Positions 1-10,761 of a stretch of DNA of 63,065 bases are shown piece by piece (the stretch's first letter is position 1; each line of letters begins with the position of its first letter). The translations under genes and the position numbers were made by a program. The DNA lies in assembly GCA_001970955.1 (NCBI GenBank), contig MPUH01000350.1, forward strand, positions 1 through 63,065, written 5' to 3'. Below the pieces are notes generated by a model. The model was not told the origin of the DNA. It was given only the letters and a program-made list of their open reading frames with translations, and ran no database searches. This DNA is from Stentor coeruleus. Taxonomy: Eukaryota > Ciliophora > Heterotrichea > Heterotrichida > Stentoridae.

Positions 1-120
1 TCCTTTATATATCAATTTTATATATTTGCTTGATTTCTTATAGTCTTTTAAAAAATCAATTTAATCTATCCCTATATATATTCATAAAATGTCTACATTT
101 AATAAAATTCCCTTATAAAT

Positions 121-561
121 ATGTCTTCTAGGATCTGGGAAGAGTGGAATGATATTATGGCTAACCCGTTAAAATTTGTAGGAGTTGGGCTTGATAAGGG
201 TAATATTCGCAAATGGAGAGCCTCTATTATTGGCCCAGATGAAACACCTTATGTTGGTGGATGCTTTATTGTTGAAATAAATTTTCCAGCTGACTATCCT
301 ACTAACAAACCGTCGTTTAAATTTGTAACTAGAATTTATCATCCAAATATTAGTGAAAGTGGAGGCATATGCCTTGATGTACTAAACAATAAATATCGTT
401 CAGAATATAGAATAGGCTATTTGCTCCAATGCATTACTGCCATGCTAAAATATCCAAATGGTAAGCATGGGTTAAGACACGAACTTGTTATACAATTTAA
501 TGAAAGATACCAAGAATATTTTGAGATGGCCAGAAAGGAAACTTATGAATACGCCATGTGA
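121..561 (+). CDS. Ubiquitin-conjugating enzyme E2-like protein
   Basis: The 146-residue product spans one UBC fold, the E2 that carries ubiquitin or a ubiquitin-like protein as a thioester. Visible landmarks are the P-F/Y-x-G-G strand region (about residues 43-50), the FPxxYP segment (55-60), the HPN motif (residues 74-76) and the likely catalytic Cys84 in G-G-I-C-L-D. The part after the cysteine is unusual: the usual W-S-P stretch is missing and K-Y-R-S-E-Y stands there, so it is a divergent E2 and I cannot name its class. The start follows TTATAAAT directly. It is the only gene in the window ending in TGA; a TAG lies five sense codons downstream (577-579). Nearby USP genes suggest, but do not prove, a shared ubiquitin theme. 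Confidence 0.9.
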   Translation: MSSRIWEEWNDIMANPLKFVGVGLDKGNIRKWRASIIGPDETPYVGGCFIVEINFPADYPTNKPSFKFVTRIYHPNISESGGICLDVLNNKYRSEYRIGYLLQCITAMLKYPNGKHGLRHELVIQFNERYQEYFEMARKETYEYAM

Positions 562-841
562 AAACCTGGTTTAAATTAGATTATTATTAAATCTTAAATG
601 GATTAATTCTACTTAAAGGAATAAGTAATTATCTTTATAAGATAATAATTCATATATAAAAAAACGTTAGTCAGTGTTGAAATTTGCATATAAAGTATAA
701 TTTTCTGCTTTAATATATAGCCAGATTACAAAAAAATCAACCTTATTAATAAGCTTTAATTAAGGTTTTCTTGAGTACTAATACCATAATTACTATATAA
801 ATTTAATTCTATCAAACTTAATCTGATGAATTATCCTATAT

Positions 842-2656
842 TTAAATTATAACCTCATAAACAAGCATCTTGATTGATGATATAGTATTCCCTGAAAAAA
901 GTTCGGCTTGACTACCAAACGAAGTCCACTCAAGCTTTTCTTGAAGATAAACCATATTTGAAGTAATAATACTTTTAAGCTTCAAACTAAATCCTTCTCT
1001 ATTAACTGTTATTATATCTCTCAAATTGCAATTCTTACTTTCATTTTTTATAGTGATAATAAGATACTTACTAAATGAAGCATATTTTTTCTGCTTGTAT
1101 GAGGATATATATCCACACCTACATTTATAAAAATAATCATCGGAATATAAAAATTCAATAAGGGAATTTCCGATATCATTTGCTGAAATATTATCTTTTG
1201 GAATATTTACATTTAAATATGGGAGTTCATCAATTAAATCAATTTCATTTAAGACAATATTTTTATTGCATTTTGAGCATTTTCCTATATTAAAGGGTAA
1301 AGTTTCAGACCTAATCGCAAATGTTTGATATGCTGGACAGTAATTAATTTTGATTAATCTTGATATAACATTTAAAACTACGAAAAGGTCTTTTGATGAA
1401 TCAAAGTTATTTTGAGCGATTTCTGTACTATATTGTGAATGTAAATTTTGAATTTGCATTTCAATATCTTTGAATTTTTTGGATGAGAATAAATGAAGGA
1501 TATTAAAAAATGAATTTAAAAATTGATTCGTAGTATTTTTGTAAATAGTTATAAAATCAATAAGGTTCGACATTGAAATTAAAAGAGGATTTAAAAAATA
1601 GCTTTTATTGCAAGGTAAGTATTCAAGCACTATAGGTGAATACTTCTTAATTGTTTTTTTTGGCTCTGATTTTTCAATTTTCTGAGATAGCTGTAAAAAA
1701 TTTAATCTATTTTTTAGCTTAGCTATTTCATTTTCCAACTCTAAGTTTTTTTCCTCAAGTATTTTTATATCATCAGTAAGCATATTATTTAATTCCTTAT
1801 AATTCTCTAAAATGCTATTCAAACTCTTTATGCTCTCAGCTAGGTCTTCATTTTTTGTTTGCAGAGTTAAGATATTATCATTAAGCTTTTTCTCCTTAGA
1901 AATAAAATCATTTTCTTTTTCTTTGAAATATTTTAAAATTTCGCTATTTTTTTCTTCTAAACTCACAATTTTAAAGCTTTGCTCTTTAATAGTATTCTCT
2001 TGTTCATTTATTCTATTGCTATATTTTTTACTTTTTTTTAAGCTTGACATTTTAATTTCCTCAATCTTTTTTTCAAAGTTAGATATTGTATTGCTATGAT
2101 CCTTGATAATAGAATTAAGTTTTAATACTTGATTTTCAAAATTTACTTTAGAAGCTTGATTGTCTTTTAAAACTTCTTTAGAATTTTCCTTTAAATACGA
2201 AATTTCATTCACTAATTCTTTATAACTTTTATTATGGTTTAGCTCTGCGCCTATGATTATTTCAATAATTTTATGAAAATCCTCATAAAAATTTTCGCAA
2301 TTATTTGAATTATTAATTTCGCTTAAATCTTCTAGTTCACCTGTATACTTAAAATTGGATGCTATTTTAAGTTTGTTTAAAATTTTTTTTACCTGTAAGG
2401 ATACCATTCTTTGAATTTCCAGCATCAAATATTCTCCTCTTCTAATAGATTCAGCCAAAAATTTCTTGATGGTATTTTCATAATCTTTAAATCTTTTTAT
2501 CTGATTTGTAACATAATCTCTGATACAAACCGAGGAGCAATTTGATATTCTAATGTGAGCTGAATAATGAGTACAGCACCAAATTTTCCCGCTTAAGCAG
2601 TCACATTTAAACTCAACAAGGACATCACAATTTGGCTCACTGCAAATTATAGACAT
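842..2656 (-). CDS. Coiled-coil protein with degenerate USP-like domain (probable inactive deubiquitinase)
   Basis: About 604 residues if started at the ATG at 2654-2656, which has a TATAAAATG context; an in-frame ATG at 2737 would add 27 residues. Order: an N-terminal Cys/His-rich finger resembling a B-box (CSEPNC, then CDC, WCCTHYSAH), a long coiled coil (about 60-330) and a C-terminal region that parallels the neighbouring USP gene at 4089-5747. In that region N-K-S-Y-F stands where the neighbour has the Cys box N-S-C-Y-I, so Ser352 replaces the catalytic cysteine. No catalytic His is apparent before the terminal MLVYEV strand. Two Cys pairs (CSKC and CRCG) could bind zinc as in many USPs. 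I infer a USP pseudoenzyme; the family link rests on weak similarity and gene adjacency. Confidence 0.75.
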   Translation of the reverse strand: MSIICSEPNCDVLVEFKCDCLSGKIWCCTHYSAHIRISNCSSVCIRDYVTNQIKRFKDYENTIKKFLAESIRRGEYLMLEIQRMVSLQVKKILNKLKIASNFKYTGELEDLSEINNSNNCENFYEDFHKIIEIIIGAELNHNKSYKELVNEISYLKENSKEVLKDNQASKVNFENQVLKLNSIIKDHSNTISNFEKKIEEIKMSSLKKSKKYSNRINEQENTIKEQSFKIVSLEEKNSEILKYFKEKENDFISKEKKLNDNILTLQTKNEDLAESIKSLNSILENYKELNNMLTDDIKILEEKNLELENEIAKLKNRLNFLQLSQKIEKSEPKKTIKKYSPIVLEYLPCNKSYFLNPLLISMSNLIDFITIYKNTTNQFLNSFFNILHLFSSKKFKDIEMQIQNLHSQYSTEIAQNNFDSSKDLFVVLNVISRLIKINYCPAYQTFAIRSETLPFNIGKCSKCNKNIVLNEIDLIDELPYLNVNIPKDNISANDIGNSLIEFLYSDDYFYKCRCGYISSYKQKKYASFSKYLIITIKNESKNCNLRDIITVNREGFSLKLKSIITSNMVYLQEKLEWTSFGSQAELFSGNTISSIKMLVYEVII

Positions 2657-2864
2657 TTTATAAATTATAATTAAAAGATAAGATTTTGATAGTCTTGATG
2701 CTTGCTTTCTTATTAAGTATTGCCTAAGCATTGGCATTGCTATTTATAAGAATAACAGTGACTGAATAATAAAATACTTGCCAGTGTATGTTTTCAATCA
2801 CTTTGCATGTCCGATATTTTGCAATGAAAATTTAGCATGCTTTCATCTATTGCTTTTCTTATTA

Positions 2865-2919
2865 AATGATTGCAAAGGGGTTATTATATAANAATGATTG
2901 CAAAGGGGTTATTATATAA
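2865..2919. repeat. 27-bp exact direct repeat around an N (assembly joint)
   Basis: The same 27 bp occurs at 2865-2891 and 2893-2919 with a single N at 2892. This is what two contig ends that overlap but were not merged would look like; the true sequence probably has one copy. Confidence 0.85.
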
Positions 2920-3268
2920 TGCAGCCTTTATTTGCGAGTGCTAACTAAGCAAAATACCAAATTTTAAATTTAATAATGTCTATAATTTTCAAGTTTAATT
3001 TTACTTTAGACTCTTTTATAAAGTAAGCCATAAAAGGTGCATTAAATCATTCTATAATAATAATAATTTCTACTGATAATTAATATATCTTAATCAAGCA
3101 TACTTTAGTGTTAGGAAATGGGGTGATAAATCTAGTGGGAAAATTTTAATGGGTAGTATATATACTACCAATATTTTTTTCTCTCATAATATTAATGGAA
3201 TCTTGGCTAAAAATTCATAGGCCTAACTCAAGCAGCATATCCCATGAAGATTGCAGGATAGGGCTTGA

Positions 3269-3624
3269 ATACAGATTTGCTTGTATAATCATCATGTATA
3301 CACCAATAATCTATATGCATCAATAGCGCTTGCTCAAAAATTACGAGATTTAGAGATAAAGAAAACAGTACTGGAATGCCAAACAAAGCCATTATGCAAA
3401 AACGAGTAGAACTTATTAAGTGTTTATTCTTAAGAAAAAAATTACTTTGATATACTGATAAGATAAAAATTGTAAGTTTGATTTCTAATAATGACGTGCC
3501 TACTAAAATAACTAAGTTTTGATTTGAAAAAGGTGGGAAAAGAAAACAATTTGAAATTCCTACCAATGCACTTGATTACAGAAAGAATATAGGCAGTGTT
3601 GATCTGTTTAATCAAAGATGTTTA
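3269..3624 (+). pseudogene. Decayed piggyBac-type (DDE_Tnp_1_7) transposase fragment
   Basis: Two plus-strand reading frames together resemble the C-terminal half of piggyBac transposases. Frame one (3269-3406) reads HHVYTNNLYASIALAQKL, matching the conserved H-x-Y-x-D-N-x-x-T-S-x-x-L block, with Asn where the catalytic Asp of VYxDN is expected. Frame two (3403-3624) contains YTDKIKIVSLIS, like the W-x-D-K-R-x-V-x-x-L-S-T block, and DYRKNIGSVDLFNQ, like the D-Y-N-x-x-M-G-G-V-D-x-x-D-Q block. A frameshift near 3405, a TAG at 3407 and two in-frame TGA codons disrupt it; one TGA sits just before YTD, where piggyBac has Trp. Catalytic residues upstream were not found. This is a dead copy, not a domesticated piggyMac gene. 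Confidence 0.7.
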
Positions 3625-4088
3625 TAATCTCATATTCTTATGCTTCCAAAAAGTGGGTCTCGTTATAAAATGAAAAAAAGATTGCAGAAGCGGAACAATT
3701 TCTTGAAGGTAAAACTATATAGATCTGGGTAAATTATAAGAATTATTATTGTGGATTTTTAATATCAGAAATCTGGGCTTTAAATAACTCAAGATGAAAA
3801 TATATAATGAGTTGCAATTACGAAACTTTTTAAGAATTACGAAAGATTATAAGCCATGATACATAACAGACTGATAGAGGAATTATTTTTGGAGAAGAAC
3901 TTGATGAGATACCTGAAGTGGAAATAGATGAATCCCTATTTACTCATATACTCATTGATTTTCATCTAATTGACTTTTTACACTCTAAGTTATGTCACCT
4001 ATAAATAACCACTAGATTTTTTTCTTCATTAGACTTTCCCCAACTGGATTTATTACCCCTTAGGAAATCATTATAATGAAATCTAATT

Positions 4089-5747
4089 TTAACTATTAAT
4101 CTTTCTCTTGACTACTTCATAAAATAGCATATATGCATTTTCTATAGTTTCAGAATTGTGAATTGACACATTTTCGTCATTATAAAAATACCATCTGTCA
4201 CTTTCTTTGCATATGGCCACATTATGGTTTAAAGATTGATACTCATATCTTGCAATAACACTATTAAGAGTTAGAATGTAATCATTTCCAATGATTTTTT
4301 CGATTTCTTTAAATAAAAGATTAATTCCTCCTTTACTCAAAACTATAGTCAAATATTGTGCTTCGAAAAGCTCACTAATCACCTCTAATCCTTCGGTCGT
4401 CATTGAGCAATAGCTACAAATATTCTTTACTTTAGTTTTTTTATTAATGAAAGTTTCGTATATCGATCTTATTTCTGCACATAATTCAGGAGATCGAAAA
4501 TCAGCAAGAAAATACGGGCAATTTTGAAAAGGATAATCATTTTTGCAGTCATCATGAGAAAAATATGATTTCTTTGACCATAAAAAGTAATTCTGGGAAC
4601 GCTTAGAAGTTTCTATAAAATTTAATAAATATACTAAAAAACTTTTTGAATCATCTTGCTTGCCTTTAATAAAATTTGTATTTCTATTAAATAAGCTTTC
4701 ATAGAATTTTTGATAATAATTTAAAATTTTAATTTTTCTTTCTTTTTTGTCTATCATCATTTTTAGTAGATTAGCTAATTTTTTACAGCTTGTATTCTCC
4801 TTCAAATATTTTTTTATATCCAAACAATGAGCAATCACTTGCAAAATACTGTTGATATAGCACGAATTACCCAAATTAGGCAATCCACAAGATTTAAACC
4901 AGATATCTTCTGATGTAAGTTCTACTTTAATTATAGTACTCTTTTGGTCTTTATTAAAATAAAAATAATTATTCTCTGAAGTTACAAAACTCATTAGAGG
5001 TAGGCCAGAGCTATTTTCAAAAAAATTTTTAAAACTTTCATAAAAATCAATGCTTTTCTGATGCTCTTCAGCTGATAGAATCTTATTAATTTCTACTACC
5101 CAGGTTGTTGATGGTTTTTGTATGCACTCTGAGCTGGATTTTATATTTTTTAGTAAGGCATCCAGAATTGTCACTAATGTCTCTTGATTTAGCATGATAA
5201 CTTTAACTTTTTTATAGAAAAGCATAAAAGTTGATTGCTTAGATTTTTTAAGTTGTTTTGACTTTATTTGGTTTTTAAAATTTTCAAGTTTATATTTGTC
5301 TACATTTGAAAGATTAATATTTTCTAAGATAAAATGAGCTGCTTGAGGCAAAATTTTTGTGCTTAAACACTTTTTTTTATTCTTTTTACTCTTATCAGTA
5401 TAAGTTATGCAGTTTATTAAATCTTCTTCTCCTATAATATCTTGAAGGTATTTAAGAATTTTTTTTAAAGCAATTATTTTTTTACTTTTAGTAAGCGACT
5501 TTATATTTTTCCTTAATTCATTTACAATATCTGCTAAGCTCGATTTACTACTATCTTCTAACGTATCAGGTAATTTATATTCAGGCACTTGTTCAAAAAA
5601 ATTTCTAATCAATTTCATAAACCTTTTGCTTTTTTGAGATTGGAGTTTGATTTGATTATTATTAAGAATCAAAATAGTTCTTTCTAGCTTTTCTTGATTT
5701 TCGCTGTTTTTTTCAATATCTAAATTGCTAAAACCCTCACACTCCAT
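4089..5747 (-). CDS. Ubiquitin carboxyl-terminal hydrolase, USP (C19) family
   Basis: A 552-residue protein expected to cleave ubiquitin from substrates. The catalytic core begins near residue 288 with GLPNLGNSCYINSILQ, the classic Cys box (Cys296). The His box is near the end (LNHNVAI, His508), followed by WYFYND (Asn523/Asp524 as third-residue candidates) and the terminal AYMLFYEV strand. A Cys pair (CSYC) around residue 426 fits half of the USP zinc site; the other half is not obvious. The first 285 residues are Lys-rich and helical with no known domain. It lies head-to-tail with the degenerate paralogue at 842-2656, which suggests an old tandem duplication. Confidence 0.9.
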   Translation of the reverse strand: MECEGFSNLDIEKNSENQEKLERTILILNNNQIKLQSQKSKRFMKLIRNFFEQVPEYKLPDTLEDSSKSSLADIVNELRKNIKSLTKSKKIIALKKILKYLQDIIGEEDLINCITYTDKSKKNKKKCLSTKILPQAAHFILENINLSNVDKYKLENFKNQIKSKQLKKSKQSTFMLFYKKVKVIMLNQETLVTILDALLKNIKSSSECIQKPSTTWVVEINKILSAEEHQKSIDFYESFKNFFENSSGLPLMSFVTSENNYFYFNKDQKSTIIKVELTSEDIWFKSCGLPNLGNSCYINSILQVIAHCLDIKKYLKENTSCKKLANLLKMMIDKKERKIKILNYYQKFYESLFNRNTNFIKGKQDDSKSFLVYLLNFIETSKRSQNYFLWSKKSYFSHDDCKNDYPFQNCPYFLADFRSPELCAEIRSIYETFINKKTKVKNICSYCSMTTEGLEVISELFEAQYLTIVLSKGGINLLFKEIEKIIGNDYILTLNSVIARYEYQSLNHNVAICKESDRWYFYNDENVSIHNSETIENAYMLFYEVVKRKINS

Positions 5748-6888
5748 AGAATAAATTATATATTATTGTATGCTTGTGAAATAAAAATCATAGTTTTTAC
5801 TATTCAAATAAAATAGATGAGTGTTATGTATCAAACTTAAATATGATGTTAAAGAGTTTCAATTACCAAATATATTTTTGGTGGAAATGCTTGAGAAATT
5901 AAAAATCGATACTTCATGGAATTTTTTACAATATAAACAGATAAACTATAAATGACGCCATTAATAGATGAGCCCATTTTGGAAGTATTATATCTAGTGA
6001 TTCTTAGAAAGTGAGTTGGGATCTAAAAATTTTACTTCCTGAATTAAAATTTCAAGTTCATAAAAGATATACTATTTGAAGATCTTTATTAATTCGCAAT
6101 ATAAAGTAAAACTTGAAATTATAAAATGGATTATTTAAAAGTTAAGTGTATAAATTGTCTTATTTACATCATCATCATCAAAGATAAAGTTATTGAAATA
6201 TTTGCCAAAAAATTTAAAATACTTCGTAAAGGTATTATTTTTTTCATCTAAAAATTTGTCGCATAATACCATCAAATTCATCTAAGGTTAAAAAGTGAGT
6301 TGAAAGAAAATATCTATATCAATAAATATTATAACTTTATTAGTTTTTATTCATAAAAAGAAGTATGCTATCTATATCTTCTGCATACCAATAAGAAAAA
6401 ACTATTTTATTCACGGATGACATTAAAATATTGAATGCATGCATCAAAATCCTCTCAGTGCCGCCTATTAATTTTTGCTGTAGCAGGTAATAAAATTTAT
6501 GAACGGGTCTAAGCTTTACTTTACTAGAAAACCACAATCGTTAAATCTTGATTGTTTCACTTTTGATAAAAATGCTTCAGTCATAATACTGCTACCATTA
6601 GATGAGAATAATATTAATTCATTTAAAGGTATCTGAAAGGTTTAGAATATATGGTTAGATAGAACTTCTAAAAAAGGAGCATTTAGCCATTGTCAGGCAA
6701 CGATTGATAAATATTATTCCTGTATCATGGAACAATATTTCTTTAGATTGCTATCAATTAAGCAATTTTGCTTTTTATTTAGGAAGGCTCAACTATATAT
6801 ATTATTAAGCATCATCATCTTTTTTAAAATTATAAATCCATATATCTTCATCTTATTATTACAATTCTTAATTACATTACTAAGGTAA
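5748..6888. other. Intergenic region, no supported gene
   Basis: AT-rich. Only short ORFs are present; one of 65 codons on the minus strand (6340-6537) lacks recognisable motifs or a good start context. Possible decayed mobile DNA, but nothing identifiable. Confidence 0.5.
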
Positions 6889-7797
6889 ATGGTAGAAGCA
6901 TCTGTTGAAATTGCTTCAATATTACTCGTTTGCCTAAGCCTAATTCTTAGCTTTTTACTACTATTACTACTTCTAAGGGTAAACTACAAAGACTGCACAA
7001 TCAGAATGCGGATAATCCTAACAGTCTATGATATTTTGCTTGAATTCTCAAACATTTTATTTTTCACTTCCAATCTTTCACTGCTTTTTACAATAGTTCT
7101 TGAAATGCTATACCTCTATTCAAGAATAATACACGCAATGGTGATATTCTACATATCATATGCTTTACACTACATTATTGTCAAAAAGGAGAACAATACA
7201 AATCAAATACCAAAAATGATCAAAAATTTTATGATAATATCAAATGCCTTAGCTATTATATTAGCAATTTTAGGAGTAATTTTGCTTTACTCTGGGTTAT
7301 TTGTAGGGGAAAAGGTTATTATTATTGGAGAAATTTACTATGCAGCGACTTTTTTGCCTAATATTCTTTTATTCGTCGTAGTTTTGTATTATTATGTGAG
7401 AATACGGCGAAAACTTAAAAATGAAGTTCAATCATCTTTGCTACAAAATGTTGCAAAGAGGTTTTTTGCTAAAAGGTTAATTTTATATCCAATTGTGTAT
7501 ATGCTTATGATCATCGGATATACTGTTTATTACTTTTTCACATATTTTGTCTTAGATTCAAGTTCAAGTTATGTAATGAGAGGTGATCGATTTATATTTA
7601 TTATCTACCCTTTGATTAACTCACTTCTTTATGGATACACAACTCGCTCAAAAAGTTATTTATGGGCTTTATGCATTAAAGATACAGAATATCAAGAGCA
7701 GCTAAAAGAAATTCAATTTCTAGAGGAAAATAACTTGATTCCACCATTATTTTATTTTGAACTTATCGAAATAAATCCTCGCGATGTTATTGAATAA
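6889..7797 (+). CDS. Seven-transmembrane receptor-like protein
   Basis: 302 residues with about seven hydrophobic helices: roughly 8-30, 43-63, 66-98 (long, perhaps two with a tight turn), 112-134, 142-169, 195-219 and 232-252. Short loops and a C-terminal cytoplasmic tail without further domains follow. The block RLILYPIVYMLMIIGY before helix 6, and PLINSLLYGY in helix 7, resemble class E (cAMP-receptor-like) GPCRs of amoebae and ciliates, so a G-protein-coupled receptor is the best guess. Ligand and partner cannot be deduced. Flanked by more than 1 kb of noncoding DNA on both sides, unusual in this compact region. Confidence 0.7.
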   Translation: MVEASVEIASILLVCLSLILSFLLLLLLLRVNYKDCTIRMRIILTVYDILLEFSNILFFTSNLSLLFTIVLEMLYLYSRIIHAMVIFYISYALHYIIVKKENNTNQIPKMIKNFMIISNALAIILAILGVILLYSGLFVGEKVIIIGEIYYAATFLPNILLFVVVLYYYVRIRRKLKNEVQSSLLQNVAKRFFAKRLILYPIVYMLMIIGYTVYYFFTYFVLDSSSSYVMRGDRFIFIIYPLINSLLYGYTTRSKSYLWALCIKDTEYQEQLKEIQFLEENNLIPPLFYFELIEINPRDVIE

Positions 7798-9192
7798 TTT
7801 TCTTTAATTCTTGGTAATCATAGTATTTAGTAGTGAGCTTAAATAGTCTATTATGAAATATTAATACTACTATTATGTTTATATATTAACTATTTTATGT
7901 TTAAGGGTAATATTAAGAGTTTTGTTAAATCATTATTTCTTTAAGTAACTTTGAGTCAATTTGTATAATAATTATATATGAATTCATTAACCAAACTTAA
8001 AATTTATTTTACATTTTCAAGCTTTATGAGATTATTTTAATATTTTTGCATTAAAGTTAAATTCATTCAAACGTAAAAACATAAATACAAGTTCGGCAAC
8101 CTCTTTTTAGCAATCAATAATTAAAATTATTTCGCTTAAATACTATAATTTGCTAATAATAAACTTATTTATATATGTATATCGTAATTATAGTATTTTA
8201 TTATTTTAAAATTTACCTATCGAAATTGGATTTATATTAGCAATCATAACTTAAAATAATTTAGATTTTATTTTATCTAGAACACTGCAAAACTTTTTTA
8301 AAAACGTAGTTTAGAATATTTAGACTATAATATATGCATTTTTAAGATATAATTTACATATTAAAGCCAGAATTTATAGTTTAAGTAATAAAATAATTTT
8401 ATTGACTACATTATCGTATAGATACTCTTTATCTGAAGTTTAATTATACTTTTTGCATTGAAATAGCAAAGTTTGGCATTCTCTCTTACAGTAAATCTAT
8501 TGTAAAATGCATTTTATAAAAGTTAAGCACAACAAATATGATTTCTATTATAATCAATAAAATCAATTCTTTTAAGCCAGCAATGTTGAATTTATTCTTA
8601 TAAAACGGTAATCCTATCTCTAAGAATATAAGAATTTAATGAACTTTAAGCCATTTCCATGCATAACTCCATTCTTAAATTATGGGACTTTTATAAATTA
8701 GATATATATTTGCAACTAGGTCAAAATAGTAAGGCTAAAGTAATTGAGAACTTGTGCTACCTTAATGTATACGATTGAAACCCTTATCAAGAAACAATTT
8801 AAGAAGTTCTTGATTAAGTATTTCTGTAATACATAAAGTAAATTCTATGCAAATATTAACAGAGATAAAATTCAGTTTTGACAAGATCCTTTGTAATTAA
8901 AATCACCCTTGAAAGAACTTAAAAGTATTTCTAACTGTCCTAAGACCTATAAAAAATGTACATAAATAAACCATATTTAATATGAAAATTTGCAGAAAAA
9001 ATACCAAAACCATCCATTAGTTCACCAAAATTTAAAAATTTGTAGTAAAAATGCTAAAATCATAAAATTAAATCTTTTTAAGCAGCCTAAAATCGCTGAT
9101 AAATTTATAATTTCATCCTGAATCATTCAAGTAATCTTTTCAACAAATTATCTTCATTTTATACGATAATCTCTACCATTAATTTATAAAAA
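7798..9192. other. Long AT-rich intergenic region
   Basis: Nearly 1.4 kb without a supportable ORF, RNA gene or repeat. The unusually long space sits between two membrane or secreted protein genes. Confidence 0.6.
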
Positions 9193-10761
9193 ATGTTCTG
9201 GTTTAACTTTCTTATATGCTACTCTACCCTAGTCCAAAGTACTCCAAGGTTCTGTGCACACGATGAATGGTCTCAAGAAAGTCCACCTCAAAGAATTCTC
9301 GATACATATAGAGAAACAGGTTGGGACTCGCTAAGAATTAAAGTCGATTGGTCAAACATGAGTAAGTCTACTAAAGCGAAGTATTCAAAGTACCTAGAAT
9401 CCGCAGTTGATTTTTATGCAAATTCTCTTGAAGTTCACAGATATAAATATCCTTTTGAATGGAGTTCTGATTCAAAATCTTTAACATGCAATTTGAATGC
9501 TGGTGACTTTTATGGTAAATCCATTTCAGCTGACTATTTTGTTATAATGACTGAAACTTTTGATTCTTCTTTAAATTATGTTGCGTCTGCTAAGTCGTGT
9601 GCTATAGATAGTAATCATCAACCGATAGTAGGAGTTTTAAAAATTAATACAGCGTATACTGATGAATATGACTCAAGACTTCTTATTGGAGTTATGACAC
9701 ATGAGCTGACGCACGCACTTGGGTTTAGTTTATCTTCGTTTGTTTATTACAAAAACGATTATGGAGAATACTATGAAAACTTATTTAAAAATGTCACTCT
9801 CAGAGATTTATCAACCATTTATTTAACCACTCCAAATGTAAAAAGTAGAGCCCAAAAGCTTTTCGGCTGCAATTCTCTTCCTGGAGCTGAACTTGAAACC
9901 CAAGGCGATCTAGGAACAGCCTATTCTCACTGGAACTCTCGAATAGCATTCAATGATTTAATGAACCCGCAAGCTGTCTTTACAGATTTTGTGTATTCTG
10001 AGCTTACTTTTGCCGTATTAGAAGATTCAGGATGGTACAAGCCTGACTATAGCTATGCACAACAAATAAATTTTGGATACAAAGAAGGCTGTGAGTTTCA
10101 TGATAAAAAATGTTTAGTTAATGAAAAGCCTATATCAAGAATGTTTTGTGATGATTTCAAAGCTGAAAGTTTATGTACTCATGACTATCTTAGTAAAGGA
10201 AAATGTAATCTTTATCAATACTCTTTTGATCTCCCTGATTATTTTAAGTATTTTTCTGATCCAACACTTGGAGGAGATCCTTATACTGATTTTTGCCCTG
10301 TTGTTTCTGGTAATTTTAATTGCAGAATTCCTGGATGTGCTAATGCTGATTTCATGGAAGAAATATGTGAAGATTGCAGATGTGTTGAAGGCACTTATTC
10401 ATTAAGTAAGACTTATGAGGAAATACATGCTTCTTGTCATAGGATAACATGTGGAGTTAATTTTGTTATTATTCATATTGGCATACATAATATTACGTGT
10501 ACTGAGACTGGAACAATGATGAATGTACCTGGATTTAATGGGAAACTTAGGTGTCCAGATATTGAAGCTATATGTAGAACTTCTCCATGTTTAAATAATT
10601 GCTATGGAAATGAATGCAATGATGGAGTTTGTGATGATGATAGCTTGAACAGATTTGATGACTGTAATACTTGCAATAATATACCTAACGATTGCGGATA
10701 TACTGATTTTTCAAATTACTTTGTGATATTTTCTGGTTCATTGCTTTTTAGCTTAGTTTAG
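9193..10761 (+). CDS. Leishmanolysin-like (GP63, M8) zinc metalloprotease
   Basis: 522 residues with an N-terminal signal peptide (about 1-16), the zinc motif HELTHALGF (His170, Glu171, His174), the third zinc ligand in SHW (His246) and the Met-turn DLMNP shortly after. This is the complete M8 active-site set. The C-terminal third is Cys-rich (CRIPGC, CEDCRC, an EGF-like CLNNCYGNEC stretch) and the protein ends in a hydrophobic stretch (about 508-522), which fits GPI anchoring or a membrane anchor. Expected to be a cell-surface or secreted endopeptidase used in feeding or shedding. Ciliates carry many copies of this family. Intronless. Confidence 0.93.
   Translation: MFWFNFLICYSTLVQSTPRFCAHDEWSQESPPQRILDTYRETGWDSLRIKVDWSNMSKSTKAKYSKYLESAVDFYANSLEVHRYKYPFEWSSDSKSLTCNLNAGDFYGKSISADYFVIMTETFDSSLNYVASAKSCAIDSNHQPIVGVLKINTAYTDEYDSRLLIGVMTHELTHALGFSLSSFVYYKNDYGEYYENLFKNVTLRDLSTIYLTTPNVKSRAQKLFGCNSLPGAELETQGDLGTAYSHWNSRIAFNDLMNPQAVFTDFVYSELTFAVLEDSGWYKPDYSYAQQINFGYKEGCEFHDKKCLVNEKPISRMFCDDFKAESLCTHDYLSKGKCNLYQYSFDLPDYFKYFSDPTLGGDPYTDFCPVVSGNFNCRIPGCANADFMEEICEDCRCVEGTYSLSKTYEEIHASCHRITCGVNFVIIHIGIHNITCTETGTMMNVPGFNGKLRCPDIEAICRTSPCLNNCYGNECNDGVCDDDSLNRFDDCNTCNNIPNDCGYTDFSNYFVIFSGSLLFSLV

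Larger units (their letters stand above)
2738..4088. other. Intergenic region with assembly joint and transposase remnant
   Basis: Between the two USP-like genes. It contains an N flanked by a 27-bp direct repeat (2865-2919) and decayed piggyBac coding sequence (about 3269-3624). The rest, including 3630-4088, has no ORF I can support. Confidence 0.7.

Noticed and set aside
3228..3566. Minus-strand 112-codon ORF
   Set aside because: It is the antisense of the piggyBac remnant and has no motif.
6340..6537. 65-codon minus-strand ORF
   Set aside because: No motif or start context; composition fits chance in AT-rich DNA.
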